Assembly: GCF_030848475.1 (NCBI RefSeq)
Contig: NZ_JAVDDS010000042.1
Coordinates: 1 to 33,737, forward strand
Length of the DNA: 33,737 bases
Reading direction: 5' to 3'
Origin: Herbivorax alkaliphila
GTDB taxonomy: Bacteria > Bacillota > Clostridia > Acetivibrionales > Acetivibrionaceae
Shown here: positions 8,573-18,400 of the stretch, piece by piece
How the letters are laid out: each line of letters begins with the position of its first letter
How positions within the stretch are numbered: the first letter of the stretch is position 1
Notes under the pieces: generated by a model
Told to the model about the DNA's origin: nothing
Databases searched by the model: none
The model's input: the letters and a program-made list of their open reading frames with translations, nothing else
Translations under genes and position numbers: made by a program

Positions 8573-9856
8573 ATGATGATAAAGTTTAATACAACCTTTG
8601 TGTCTATAATTGCTATAATTATTGTTTTTTTAACAGGATTTATAAAGCTTAATTCTACGAAGAATGATTGGAATTTTGAATTCAAAACACTTTATGGAGA
8701 TGAATCGGTTTTAGAAGGTATAACAATAAGCGGTGGAATGATTGATGAGAATTTAATAGTTGATTTTAGTATGACAAAAGATAAAACTAAAAGTAGCTTC
8801 GAGTATTTTGAAAATTATATAAGTTTTGATAGTTTTAACGATATAAACAGATATACAACTTATCATTATAGACTTAGAAGTTTATATCATTGTGAAAATG
8901 GAAAGTATTATTATCGTTTATTATATAATAAATCAGGAGGTGATCCTTTTTATTGGGGAAGTGCCTCTATTTCCAAACGTATTAAAATCAAAAAACATAA
9001 TGGATATAATAAATATACATATGTTAACAGTATTAATATTCCTATAGATGATGTTACAACAGAAGATATTTATATGAGTTATCAAAATACAAATTATATT
9101 GCAGAAGTTAATGGACGTTTGTTTGTCGTTATACCTGCAAAAGAGAAAGAAACAGTTAAACATACTATTTGTGAAGTTCTAGATTTCAATACTAATACTT
9201 ATGAAGAAAAAATAAAGATTAATTTAGATACAGAATATAATTTGGAAGGAATACATTCAGTAAATGGGAGACTATGTGTAGTTCTGACAAGTGGAGAAAA
9301 TTTAATTCTTAAAAATTATGATTTGGAAACTATGAAATGTACAGATAAATATATAGCAAAATCTGGAGTATGTAGGTATGTCTATATTGAAGATGATATT
9401 ATTATTATTGGTAACGCTGACTATGTTGGTAGAGTAGATGCTTTTAGAATTAATGACGAAATTGAACACTTAGGATATGCAGAGTACGAAATTGACAAAA
9501 TAGACAATTATTTTTCAGGTGGTAAATCAAATATTAGGTTTATAAATGATAAATTTTATATTTTAATGGAGCATCATAAGCATACTGGGGTTTATATTGA
9601 AAATGAAGAAGGGTTTAGAACCTTTGAGTACCAAGTACATGATAGAAGACTTAGAAAAAAAATGCTTAGGTTATTGGTATTTGATTGTTTTGGAAATAAG
9701 CTTTATTATGGACAGATTGAAAGTGACATAATTGATGACGTTATAAGATTAGAACAGTTAAATGAGAGGATTATAAAAGAATCAGGAGTTGTAGTTCCAT
9801 ACAGAGAATATATAAATATTCATGCTCAACCAAGTGAAGGTGAGGCTAAGAGTTAA
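8573..9856 (+). CDS. Membrane-anchored extracytoplasmic protein of unknown function
   Basis: About 427 residues. An AGGGGG site touches the ATG at 8567 directly, so ATG 8573 (6 bases away) is the more likely start; 8576 is also possible. A hydrophobic N-terminal segment (VSIIAIIIVFLTGFI) is followed by a polar region of about 400 residues with no further membrane span, so the protein should be anchored with its bulk outside the cell. Repeated strand-like stretches of the type GRLFVVIPAKE, GRLCVVLTSGE and DDIIIIGNADY suggest a beta-propeller-like fold, which is inference. It follows the permease by 10 bases and is probably translated from the same mRNA. I do not recognise the family. Confidence 0.7.
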   Translation: MMIKFNTTFVSIIAIIIVFLTGFIKLNSTKNDWNFEFKTLYGDESVLEGITISGGMIDENLIVDFSMTKDKTKSSFEYFENYISFDSFNDINRYTTYHYRLRSLYHCENGKYYYRLLYNKSGGDPFYWGSASISKRIKIKKHNGYNKYTYVNSINIPIDDVTTEDIYMSYQNTNYIAEVNGRLFVVIPAKEKETVKHTICEVLDFNTNTYEEKIKINLDTEYNLEGIHSVNGRLCVVLTSGENLILKNYDLETMKCTDKYIAKSGVCRYVYIEDDIIIIGNADYVGRVDAFRINDEIEHLGYAEYEIDKIDNYFSGGKSNIRFINDKFYILMEHHKHTGVYIENEEGFRTFEYQVHDRRLRKKMLRLLVFDCFGNKLYYGQIESDIIDDVIRLEQLNERIIKESGVVVPYREYINIHAQPSEGEAKS

Positions 9857-9864
9857 AATTGTAA

Positions 9865-9930
9865 GTGAACTTGTTTAGCTAAAGCTAAACATTGAGGCTT
9901 CAGGTGGAGTCTCAGAATAAGATAAATATT
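9865..9930 (+). repeat. Dispersed repeat copy a: IS200/IS605-like element end
   Basis: The segment starts GTGAACTTGTTTAGC and contains GCTAAACATTGAGGCTTCAG followed by GTGGAGTCTCAGAATAAGAT. It is closely related to the minus-strand copies at 18507-18620 and 24684-24731 and to a degraded plus-strand copy at 22388-22430. Its right boundary falls where the coding remnant of an ABC ATPase begins, so an insertion probably destroyed the 5' part of that gene. No transposase or tnpB remains. Confidence 0.6.
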
Positions 9931-10184
9931 CTATTGGTGACTGTACAAGAAAAGACTTTTTAAAGCTTATGATTGCAAACTTTAAAGAAGATGAAAGTAT
10001 AATTGTTGCAACACACTTAATTGATGAAATACAAAATGTATTAAGTCGAGCTATTATTTTAAAAAAAGGCAGAATGGCAGTTGATGTATCAACAGAAGAG
10101 CTCGAAAAAGATGGGAAAACTCTCTATCAGCTTATGAAAGAAGTACACAATTACAATGAAAACAGAGTTGATGAAATAATTTAG
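9921..10184 (+). pseudogene. 3' remnant of an ABC transporter ATP-binding protein gene
   Basis: An 88-codon open stretch after a TAA at 9918-9920. TRKDFLKLMIANF followed by SIIVATHLIDEIQNV and IILKKGRM matches the end of an ABC ATPase: the region after the D-loop, the H-loop histidine in ATHL, and the C-terminal strand. The Walker A, signature and Walker B motifs are absent, so the product cannot bind ATP in the usual way. In YtrA-type operons the ATPase normally lies between regulator and permease. Here only its tail is found downstream of the operon, joined to an IS-end-like repeat. An internal ATG at 9969 could give a 71-residue peptide, but no function is expected. Confidence 0.8.
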
Positions 10185-10261
10185 AGCTGATGCTTTTTTG
10201 AGAATACATAAAATCACATTTAGTACAAATTTACTATTCCATACTAAAACCAGCCTAAATT

Positions 10262-10292
10262 AATTTCAACATTCTTTCCATGTACCGATTGC
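10262..10292 (-). repeat. Short scrap similar to the DUF1703 genes
   Basis: The plus-strand stretch ACATTCTTTCCATGTACCG followed by ATTGCTTGC is nearly identical to bases about 5665-5694 and 3901-3930 inside the DUF1703 genes. On the minus strand it encodes ASNRYMERMLKL, against ASNRDMERMLKL in the intact proteins. The match is only about 30 bases, so a different parent gene cannot be excluded. Confidence 0.4.
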
Positions 10293-10362
10293 TTGCTTCC
10301 TGTTTGAGTTTCTCATCATAAATATTCATATTTGATTTATAGTTTTGTAATTTAAGTTAAAT

Positions 10363-11184
10363 TTAATTACTTGTGTATTTTTCTAGCATTTGTTCTTCGC
10401 GATATGAAAGTAAAGGAGAGTAAAAGGCAGTAGGAAGAGTCATAAGCCTTATTTCTTCATTTACTGTATATTTCAAAAAAGGTTTAAAAGAAATAAATGA
10501 TTCTAAATATTTATTGTTATGGCACTCGAAATTAAAACTAAACGCTTGGGTAGAATTACTTGTTAAAAAAGTATTTTCATATATTTCAGAAATATTAGAA
10601 AAATCATGAGATGAATATATTTCATAATCAACATCAAGTTCGGGCAACATAAAAACTAATTCTTTTACACGTAGATTTTTATCTGTTATATTTTCTAATT
10701 CCAACTTATAAAAATAAAAATATCCAGTAAGTATTGTGTATTTCTTCAGTTCAATATCTTCATATTTTGGTATATTTTTAATGTCCAATATCCACGTACC
10801 AATATTAAAATCTCTAGATGAATCTTTGCTGTAGATTCTAATTTTATCAATTGTATATTTACCTGGCTCTAAAGAAGGTAATGTTAAATTCAATTTGCAC
10901 AAGTCGGTGTTTTGGTAATTTTTTTCTGTTGATACTTTTAGATTTTTAGCTTCAAATTCATGATTGTTTGAAAATAGTACTACCTTTGAAAAGTCTCTGT
11001 TTTCTTCAATAGTATCAAAAAACCTGAGACTAATAGTAGGCTCTTCCTCAACAGAATATCCGTGATAAGAATTATGCTGAACAAATGTCAAGTCGTTTAC
11101 TCCAATGTTTGATACATTAGTGTTGCAGGCACCCAAAAAAAAGCACCCTAAAATCCCCATAATTAATATTACTAATTTTTTCAT
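10363..11184 (-). CDS. Putative lipoprotein of unknown function
   Basis: A 273-residue lipoprotein starting at ATG 11182-11184, which has GGAGG 5 bases upstream. The signal sequence MKKLVILIMGILGCFFLGAC ends in the lipobox LGAC with C20 as the lipidated residue, so the mature protein should be attached to the outer face of the membrane. The rest is strand-rich, with no membrane span and no domain I recognise. The frame is open 22 codons further upstream to a GTG at 11250 that also has a GGGAG site in a very similar sequence context. That longer form would bury the signal peptide, so I prefer the shorter one. The gene stands alone, convergent with the GntR operon. Confidence 0.75.
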   Translation of the reverse strand: MKKLVILIMGILGCFFLGACNTNVSNIGVNDLTFVQHNSYHGYSVEEEPTISLRFFDTIEENRDFSKVVLFSNNHEFEAKNLKVSTEKNYQNTDLCKLNLTLPSLEPGKYTIDKIRIYSKDSSRDFNIGTWILDIKNIPKYEDIELKKYTILTGYFYFYKLELENITDKNLRVKELVFMLPELDVDYEIYSSHDFSNISEIYENTFLTSNSTQAFSFNFECHNNKYLESFISFKPFLKYTVNEEIRLMTLPTAFYSPLLSYREEQMLEKYTSN

Positions 11185-11271
11185 ACTAACCTCCATTCCA
11201 CTGCTTCGCAACGGCACAAATGATTGTTGCCTTAGAGCAAGAACACTCACACTAACTCCCTTTTCTATTTT

Positions 11272-11301
11272 ATGATATCATATGTTATTAATTAACTGCA
11301 A
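11272..11301 (-). promoter_or_regulatory. Candidate promoter for the lipoprotein gene
   Basis: On the minus strand, TTGCAG (11296-11301) and TATCAT (11272-11277) are separated by 18 bases and lie about 90 bases upstream of the lipoprotein start. Each box differs from consensus by one base. Support is by position and similarity only. Confidence 0.35.
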
Positions 11302-11322
11302 GGTACATGTTGAGTTCATAAA

Positions 11323-11490
11323 TTATATCCGACACATATTCTGTAACATTTCCGCCTGCTTTACATTAAAATTATAGTTTTCACATGCATGAATATTGTG
11401 GTAGTAAAAATGGATATACTCATCCAATATTTTGATGAATATTTTCCACAAAGCATCTGCTAAACTAAGATGCAAAAATTTCTTCCATTT
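11323..11490 (-). pseudogene. Unidentified gene fragment
   Basis: Within the roughly 640-base stretch between the lipoprotein and the small membrane protein, the minus strand holds a 55-codon frame. It reads KWKKFLHLSLADALWKIF, includes HFYYHNIHACENYNFNVKQA, and ends in MCRI and TAA at 11323-11325. Residue composition looks coding, but a stop precedes it and no start is evident. An ATG preceded by GAGGAG opens a different frame that ends after seven codons, which suggests a frameshifted relic. I cannot assign a family. The rest of 11251-11727 shows nothing else supportable. Confidence 0.3.
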
Positions 11491-11727
11491 TTACTCCTCT
11501 ATTTTTTGTAATATAATGTATTAATCCTATCATTAAAGAGTTTCCCTGTAAATATTTTTCTCTAAATTAATCTCATTTTAAAGCTACTTTTTTTGTTCTC
11601 TCAATTATCTTTTATTATAACAGTCCAAATGATTTTTCTAAGGGGCTACTTATTACAAACAAAAAACAGGAAAAATTTGTTTTAAAATTTTCATTAGTTA
11701 TACAAGATAAAAAAGACAGGAAAAACC

Positions 11728-11771
11728 AAAATCCTTCAAATGCACTTATTTAAAATGCTTCAAAGGATTTT
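11728..11771 (-). terminator. Possible bidirectional terminator after the envelope-protein operon
   Basis: AAAATCCTT (11728-11736) pairs with AAGGATTTT (11763-11771). T-rich sequence follows on both strands: TTTTTGTTATTTT on plus and TTTTGGTTTTTCC on minus. It lies 125 bases past the stop of the last minus-strand gene of the cluster. The loop of 26 bases is long, so the call is modest. Confidence 0.4.
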
Positions 11772-11895
11772 TTGTTATTTTGTACTTAATTATAGAAAAG
11801 AATGCATAAAAACAGTAATCAAAATATATCTGCTTTCAATTAATCTCTATAGTCTCTCCTTAGAATTGTTTTTAAGCAAATATATAATAATTGTA

Positions 11896-12261
11896 TTATT
11901 TTTTACTAAACATAAATACACTAAATAATATAACAAGCACAAAACTAAATGTTGTTATCCACCATATTTTTGCTAAAAATGGAACAGCCCTATCTCCTAT
12001 TACACTAAGTTCTCCTTGAGCAATTATAGTATATTTCCCCTCATAATACCATCTCCCCATATGTTTTTCTCTATTAGCTTGAGTGTCTTCACCTAATGTC
12101 CACTCATTTTTTATTGTAGGATATCTTTTTATAACTAAGTAGTCTGTTGTGCCACCCATAGGACGTACTATTCCAACAAATAATTTTATAAATGTAAGCA
12201 ATATATAAATACTAAGTATAATTATAGTTAGCCATATTTTTTTTGAGTTCATTGTATTCAC
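11896..12261 (-). CDS. Small two-span membrane protein of unknown function
   Basis: A 121-residue protein with two membrane segments, one near the N-terminus (IWLTIIILSIYILLTFI) and one at the C-terminus (IWWITTFSFVLVILFSVFMF), separated by about 60 polar residues. The start is either GTG 12261, with AGGTGG very close upstream, or ATG 12252, with wider spacing. It begins 27 bases after the stop of the transglutaminase/amidase gene, so it is the last gene of the envelope operon. It resembles no family I can name and might be a partner for the secreted proteins. Confidence 0.6.
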   Translation of the reverse strand: MNTMNSKKIWLTIIILSIYILLTFIKLFVGIVRPMGGTTDYLVIKRYPTIKNEWTLGEDTQANREKHMGRWYYEGKYTIIAQGELSVIGDRAVPFLAKIWWITTFSFVLVILFSVFMFSKK

Positions 12262-12288
12262 TAACCACCTTTCCCTTTTAGCATTATA

Positions 12289-15200
12289 CTATTGTTCTCT
12301 ATTAATAATGCCCTCTTCTATTAATCTTTCATACAAAATATCACCCGGACATACTGTATAATGTTCTGGAAGGGCAAAATCTCTATGAGCTCCTATGCTA
12401 TTAATATCATATTCATGGTCTAAAACTGAGATTAACTGTCTTAAACTATTAATTTGCTCAGGCGTAGGTTGTGATGGAGGTGCGCTTTGGAAAACTCTTC
12501 TATACAAATCCCTGTACCAGTTTTCCTCATGAAAATTTCCCATTAGGGAAATACCTATTTTACCCGTATTGTTTTCTCTTATATGTGTACCTACAAAATC
12601 TATAGACCTCCCTTCATAGATTGTACCATCACCAGCAATAACAAAATGGTATCCAATATCTCCCCATTCATTATCATCCTGATGCATACTTTGTAAGTCT
12701 TTAATATTTTGATTTTGAGATCTAAGTGTATGATGAATTGCAATTGCAAAGTAATAATCGCTTAAGTCACCTTCAATTTTTACTACATCTATTGCCTCAA
12801 TCACATCTCTAGCACCCCATTGCTCTCTAGTTTTATAATTTAGTTCATCAAAGCTTACAGTATCGCCATCTTGTAATCCTAATATATCTTTTTTTAATTT
12901 AAGTAATTCTTCTATTAATTTAAGTAATTCTTCCTGTGAAAGTTCTTCTGATACTGCTCCACCACTAAGACCTCCACTTATTATATAAGCTCCAACACCA
13001 GTATCAGAATCTTTTGTTATGTAACCAGTTCCATGCCAATCATTTAATTGAATTTCTTCTGTTGCAACAATAACAGTATTGCCTCTTCTTATTTCGTTGT
13101 CTATTTCACCTTTATCTCTGTTGCTTAAATTTAACTTGTCTTTATACTCTTCATAATTCTGACTTGACAATTTATAAATAGGAACTTCCTGCTCTTTTGC
13201 AATTTCAAATATCTTTATTGTTGATACAGATTCAATTCCTATTTCTTTTTCCCATATCAGATGCTCTAATGCAGATGAAATTATACCAGAAGCTAACATA
13301 TATTGTTTTTCCATATTCTTATCTTCAGAGTAGCTCATAACTGTATGCAAATTCCTGTCTACATCGATGTATAATTGACCTCCAGACACTTCTACAGGAC
13401 TTAAAAACATATATTTTACATTTGCTTGATAGCCTGTTATACATTCGCTTAAATGCCTAATTGAAAATATATTCATCTGCTCTGCAAGAAGTGTACTAAT
13501 AAAATCAACTTCTAAAAAGTATGATTTAGCTACAAAGCTTAAGAATTCTTTAAGTTTTTCATCTGAATATAAACTTTTATCTTTATATTGTGAATACATA
13601 AAATTTAGTAATGTAGACGATAATTCATGTTCAGAAATTATTTGATAATTAAATCCAACATTATAATAAGATCCTGAAACTACTGGATTATATATATACT
13701 CTATTGGCCAACCTGTTGATTTTATTGTCATTATAAAGTTTTGTTGATAACCTAAACCTATTTCATTTCCTTTTGCTACACTCTCACCATCTATTTTTAA
13801 AACTGGCACCATTTTTACAAGATGTGGAGGTACATCAAATATTCCACCATATTCATTAATTATATTGACATCTTCATTTGTAGCTGGCTCATAAGAAAGA
13901 ATTATTCTTTTATTAAATAATTCAGCTGACCTGTACTCCACATTAAAATCTCCATCTACTGCAAACATAACCATGTCTGAATAATCTTCTCTTACCTCAT
14001 TGAATTTAATTGTGTTTCCAATAACTTTAAATGGTAAAGATAGAGGTAATAATCCAAGTTCTTCATTTTCTATGATTTTTTTATCTAAGGGGTTGAGTTT
14101 ATTTGAATTCTCGCAACTAATTTCATCAGCACTTTGTATGATTTTTTCTAATAAATCAACAAAAATATAGTTATAAGAATAATTTTCAGTAATATCCTCA
14201 ATATCAAAAAAGTCATCTAGATTAATAAACCCTTCAATTTTATCATACAATTTAAATGTTGGGGCAAGTGGAACCCAAACATTTAAATCCCTCATAGTTC
14301 CAATACCTCTATGTTGACCATAAGGCACATATGCTTCAACCCACACATGTTCTAATCTTACTGCATTAATTTCATCGTTAAATATCATTGCCGTTACAGG
14401 AGTTCCTGCAGCTGCTAAAAGTTTTACTGCCATTTCTGGACTATCTGTTGCTGTCCATTTCATTGCCCTTTCAACATCAACTTCTATTTCTCCCCTGACA
14501 TATCTTGCTGGAATATCTTTGTATCTTAACATTGATATGAGTAGTGATGCCTGATCATAATCATTACCACCTCTATGTGCAAGTGTTCCTTTTGCACCTT
14601 TTCTTGATCCATAATAGGGCTCATAATCAATGTAATTTCTTACATACTCGTAAATATTTAAAGGACTATCTAGAATATCCGCTAGTCCTTTTATTTTATC
14701 AGTCAACTTTGTCTCTGCTGTTTCCTTTAAATCCTCAGGCTGTTGTTCCTTAGGAAGCGATTCTGTTCCTTCAATATTTAATACATTCATAGTTGACACA
14801 GAATCATCAGTTTCTAAATATACAACATCAGCTTCACGAGGTTCTTTTTTCTGCTCAATATCATTTCCAATGGGATTAACTGATTGACCTGGAAACAATA
14901 AATTATCTGCTTCCTCAATCTTTTCCTTAACAGTTTGAATATCTTCTTCACTTAATATAGTAATATCATTTAAAATCCCATCTAACTCATTAAGCATTTC
15001 TTCAAATGTTAGAATATTTTCCTCAAGCTCAGACTTAAATTGTCTATTCCTTTCTAATGCCGTTTTATTATCAAGGCTTTTAAGTATCTCTTCATGCTGT
15101 TCAAATTCTTCAAATATTGAATTATCAATATTATCCATAGCCGCGCACATATCTTTTACATTTTGTCTAAGTTGTTGTAAATCCTTCTGTTCACTAGCCT

Positions 15201-15417
15201 CTTTAAGATCTTTAAAAGACTCACTTAAAACTACAGAAAGATTTCCAAGCTCTGTAGATGCCTTTATTTCTGATGGCTGCACATTTTGCCTGGAATCAAT
15301 AATGTCCTGTACTACCTTATTACTTGCAAAAACTTGTTGAGAAAGAATTGCAAAAGTTATTACAAACAGCATTATTACCGATAGAACTCTTTTCTTATTA
15401 ATTCTACTTTTAAACAT
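12289..15417 (-). CDS. Secreted transglutaminase-like / PGRP-type N-acetylmuramoyl-L-alanine amidase fusion
   Basis: A 1042-residue secreted protein with a signal peptide (residues 1-31, ending QQVFA) and a helical region with coiled-coil character (about 35-175). A transglutaminase-like domain (about 240-390) follows, with HRGGNDYDQASLL, DIPARYVRGE and H357 in EHVWVEAYVPY. The position normally held by the catalytic cysteine appears to be D286, so this fold is probably not an active enzyme. Residues 390-850 are unrecognised. The C-terminal 180 residues form a PGRP/Amidase_2 domain with a complete zinc site: a histidine of the AIHHT motif (895/896), H1011 in GAHRDF and C1023 in TVCPGD, plus GYHFVI. 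The expected activity is cleavage of the amide bond between MurNAc and the stem peptide. The gene starts 20 bases after the SLH gene stop, with an AGGGGGG site. Confidence 0.85.
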   Translation of the reverse strand: MFKSRINKKRVLSVIMLFVITFAILSQQVFASNKVVQDIIDSRQNVQPSEIKASTELGNLSVVLSESFKDLKEASEQKDLQQLRQNVKDMCAAMDNIDNSIFEEFEQHEEILKSLDNKTALERNRQFKSELEENILTFEEMLNELDGILNDITILSEEDIQTVKEKIEEADNLLFPGQSVNPIGNDIEQKKEPREADVVYLETDDSVSTMNVLNIEGTESLPKEQQPEDLKETAETKLTDKIKGLADILDSPLNIYEYVRNYIDYEPYYGSRKGAKGTLAHRGGNDYDQASLLISMLRYKDIPARYVRGEIEVDVERAMKWTATDSPEMAVKLLAAAGTPVTAMIFNDEINAVRLEHVWVEAYVPYGQHRGIGTMRDLNVWVPLAPTFKLYDKIEGFINLDDFFDIEDITENYSYNYIFVDLLEKIIQSADEISCENSNKLNPLDKKIIENEELGLLPLSLPFKVIGNTIKFNEVREDYSDMVMFAVDGDFNVEYRSAELFNKRIILSYEPATNEDVNIINEYGGIFDVPPHLVKMVPVLKIDGESVAKGNEIGLGYQQNFIMTIKSTGWPIEYIYNPVVSGSYYNVGFNYQIISEHELSSTLLNFMYSQYKDKSLYSDEKLKEFLSFVAKSYFLEVDFISTLLAEQMNIFSIRHLSECITGYQANVKYMFLSPVEVSGGQLYIDVDRNLHTVMSYSEDKNMEKQYMLASGIISSALEHLIWEKEIGIESVSTIKIFEIAKEQEVPIYKLSSQNYEEYKDKLNLSNRDKGEIDNEIRRGNTVIVATEEIQLNDWHGTGYITKDSDTGVGAYIISGGLSGGAVSEELSQEELLKLIEELLKLKKDILGLQDGDTVSFDELNYKTREQWGARDVIEAIDVVKIEGDLSDYYFAIAIHHTLRSQNQNIKDLQSMHQDDNEWGDIGYHFVIAGDGTIYEGRSIDFVGTHIRENNTGKIGISLMGNFHEENWYRDLYRRVFQSAPPSQPTPEQINSLRQLISVLDHEYDINSIGAHRDFALPEHYTVCPGDILYERLIEEGIINREQ

Positions 15418-15437
15418 AGCTTAGTCCCCCCTGACTT

Positions 15438-18400
15438 TTAATCTTCATTTTTTATTATTTCATTTCCACTTTCATCTATTTTAAGCTCATGATCCAAAGA
15501 AGCCTCCACAATGTGACCAAAAGCCCAATGGCTTTTATCTACATCAGTAAATAAACTCTTGTCAGCTTTTAAAGGTCCTCTGTAAAGTATATTATTTATT
15601 ACTGTTACTGCCTCTGCACGAGTTATTCTATTGTTTGGCCTGAAGGTTCCATCTTCATAACCTTTAATAAAATTGTATCTGCTCATTTCTTCTATGAGAT
15701 TAACCGCCCAATGTCCGTCAATATCTGAGTAGTTTATTTCAAAAGGTCGTCTGTTATCAAGTTCTAAATATTTTGCAGCAACTACAGCAAGCTCAGCTCT
15801 TGTTATGGTATTGTCAGGACGAATAGTATTATCTTCATATCCGGTAAACAAACCTGCTTCTGATACTGCCATAATAGCTCCTGCTGCCCAATGATCCGAC
15901 TTTAAATCATTATATGTAATATCATGTTCTGATGAGACTTCCAGCTCCATCAGTCTTGCAAACATAGATGCAATTTCTGCTCTGGTTATTTGATTGTTAG
16001 GCCTAAATGTTCCATCAGGATAACCACTTATGTACGCTTTATGTATTAATTCCCCATTTCCACCTGAACGCAGCATTACAGTTATAACAGATTCTTTATA
16101 CTCTTCGTTAACAAACTCTTTTTCACTCACTATCTTCGCTGTACTTGAAATCAAAGTTTCAGGTTGTAAAAAGTCATCAACCAAAACTGTATAAACCTTT
16201 TGTCCCTCAGCATTTTTCGGTAAATCATCTATTGTCCACACAATTTCATTATCTACAACTTCTCCCCCACCAATATCATTGACTGATGTATACTCAGGAA
16301 TACTAGCTGTAACTTCAAGTTCACCTGTATTTGAATCAAGTAAATTCTTATATTTAATTGTGTAAGTAATTATCTCATCTTTTATATAAATAGATTTATC
16401 CGCACTTATTGATACTACAATGTCTATAAATTCTTCTTCCGATTGTTCTTTTGGTACTTTGCCTGGCTTTTCTTCTTGAGGAACCTCTACTGAACTTTCC
16501 TCATCTGTGCTTCCTTGATTTGGTGGTGAGCTTGGTGGTGAGCTTGGTGGTGAACTTGGTGGTCTAGTTGGTCTTTTAGTCTCTTCCTTCTCATCTACTA
16601 CTTTAAAATTACTATTTCCTATAGATATTATTGTACCGTCATCAAGTTCTATGTTACATATAACAATGTAACTGCCAGAATCCAGTGTACTATGTTCCCA
16701 TTTTATCTCTTTTTCAATTGAACTGCCAATCTCTAAATTAATACTGTCAGTAATTGTATCAATAACATTCTTAGTTACAGAATCTATAATTTCTATTTCT
16801 TTTTTTGCATCATCTACTGGTTTTATTCCTGAATTAGTTATACTGCATTTGATAATAACACTATCACCAGGCTTTATTTCTTTTGTCAATACTTCTAATA
16901 ATCCCTCAATCTCATAGTCTATAATTTCTCTTTCTAATACTTCAAATTGAACAGTATCTCTGCTTAGTTCATTATCACCACTAAATATCATGGATGTGAC
17001 ATTATATATTCCAGAATTATTATCTCCTGTATTCCATGTGCTTTTTATAATTTCTGAGTCTTTTTGAATTATTTGATTTATTGTATTTTCACTGCTCCAT
17101 ACAACATCATTTTGATTATTAGTAATATTAGTTTTTACTGTAATGTCCTCTGCAACTGCATAAGCACTTGGATTATTTACTGATTTAATAATTGTCACGC
17201 TCTCATCAGGTGAATATTTTGCTTTATCAGTAATAACCGTATTTGTAGGATCTTTTATTTCTACAATCTCAAAAAAGGTATCATTTGAAGATACTATGTT
17301 ATCATTATCACTGAACTCAACCTTTACTATATATTTTCCAGCAGGGAATTCAGTACTATTTAATGTATCACTATGAATCAAAGTGTCTCCATCCTGCCAT
17401 TCAAAGTGTTCATTTTCTAAAACTGCTTTAACTATATCTCCATGTTCATCAATAACTTTAATTTTAACTTTCACGCCAACAGCAGACTGACCTAAATTCT
17501 TTGATTCAACAGTAATTTTAATGCTTTCATTATCTTTATACCATTCCCTGTCAGTTTCAATTGTTGTTTCAATCTTATATTCTGGTTTTTGCTCTGGAAT
17601 AGTTCCCTCGTCTAAGACCTTTAGTGCTAAAATTGTTGTGTATGGATCATCAAACCAACTCCCATTGCTTTTTTGAAGAGCTCTTATAATTCCGTCCACA
17701 TTTAAAATATACTCATTACCCACAATATTTTGAATTGCCTTGTATGCAATTAATGTTACTGGAAGACTTTCTTCATCAATTCCCCACGTTTCATCACTGT
17801 TTTGTTGTGATAATATATATTCTAATCCTTTATTTATTGAATTTTCAACAACATCTGAAGTAAGAATTGTTTTAAAAACAAAATCATCTAAAAATAATAC
17901 TATTTTAGAAGTTAGCGCTACAGATGGTTCTTCCCCTGGAATGATTGACCAACTTCCGTTTGTATTTTGATAGCTTATAATATACCACAAAGCATCTACA
18001 ATCAATTGAGTATCAGATATGCCCTCTTGAAGTAATGAATTTACAACAATAACTGTATCATATATATTGCTTTGATATCCTTTAGATATACCCCATCCTC
18101 CATCATCATTCTGATTTGACTTAAGATACATCATTATTTCATTGTACTTATCATCTGTTGTAATAAACGGAAGAACCCTTGATGCAAAATCATTGTTTAA
18201 TATTTCAACATCATTTAACCATTTTTCTGATTTATTAAAACTCTCTTCTCTAATATTCCTTTGATTAAAGTAGCCTGCAATTTTAGAGGTTACAGCTACT
18301 CCTGCAAAAGAGTTCTCCCCCCAAAAACCATGGGTGTTCTGATTGTCAACTAACCACTCTATAGCTTCATTATAGTTGTAATTTAAAGAAGTCTCTTGTG

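Noticed and set aside
9865-9930. The hairpin-bearing dispersed repeat as a riboswitch
   Set aside because: Copies occur in both orientations, also downstream of genes and within broken genes, which fits a mobile-element end better than a regulatory leader.
11740-11928. A plus-strand 62-codon frame as a small membrane peptide
   Set aside because: It lies in very AT-rich DNA, has no Shine-Dalgarno site, runs through the terminator-like hairpin and overlaps the end of the membrane protein gene.
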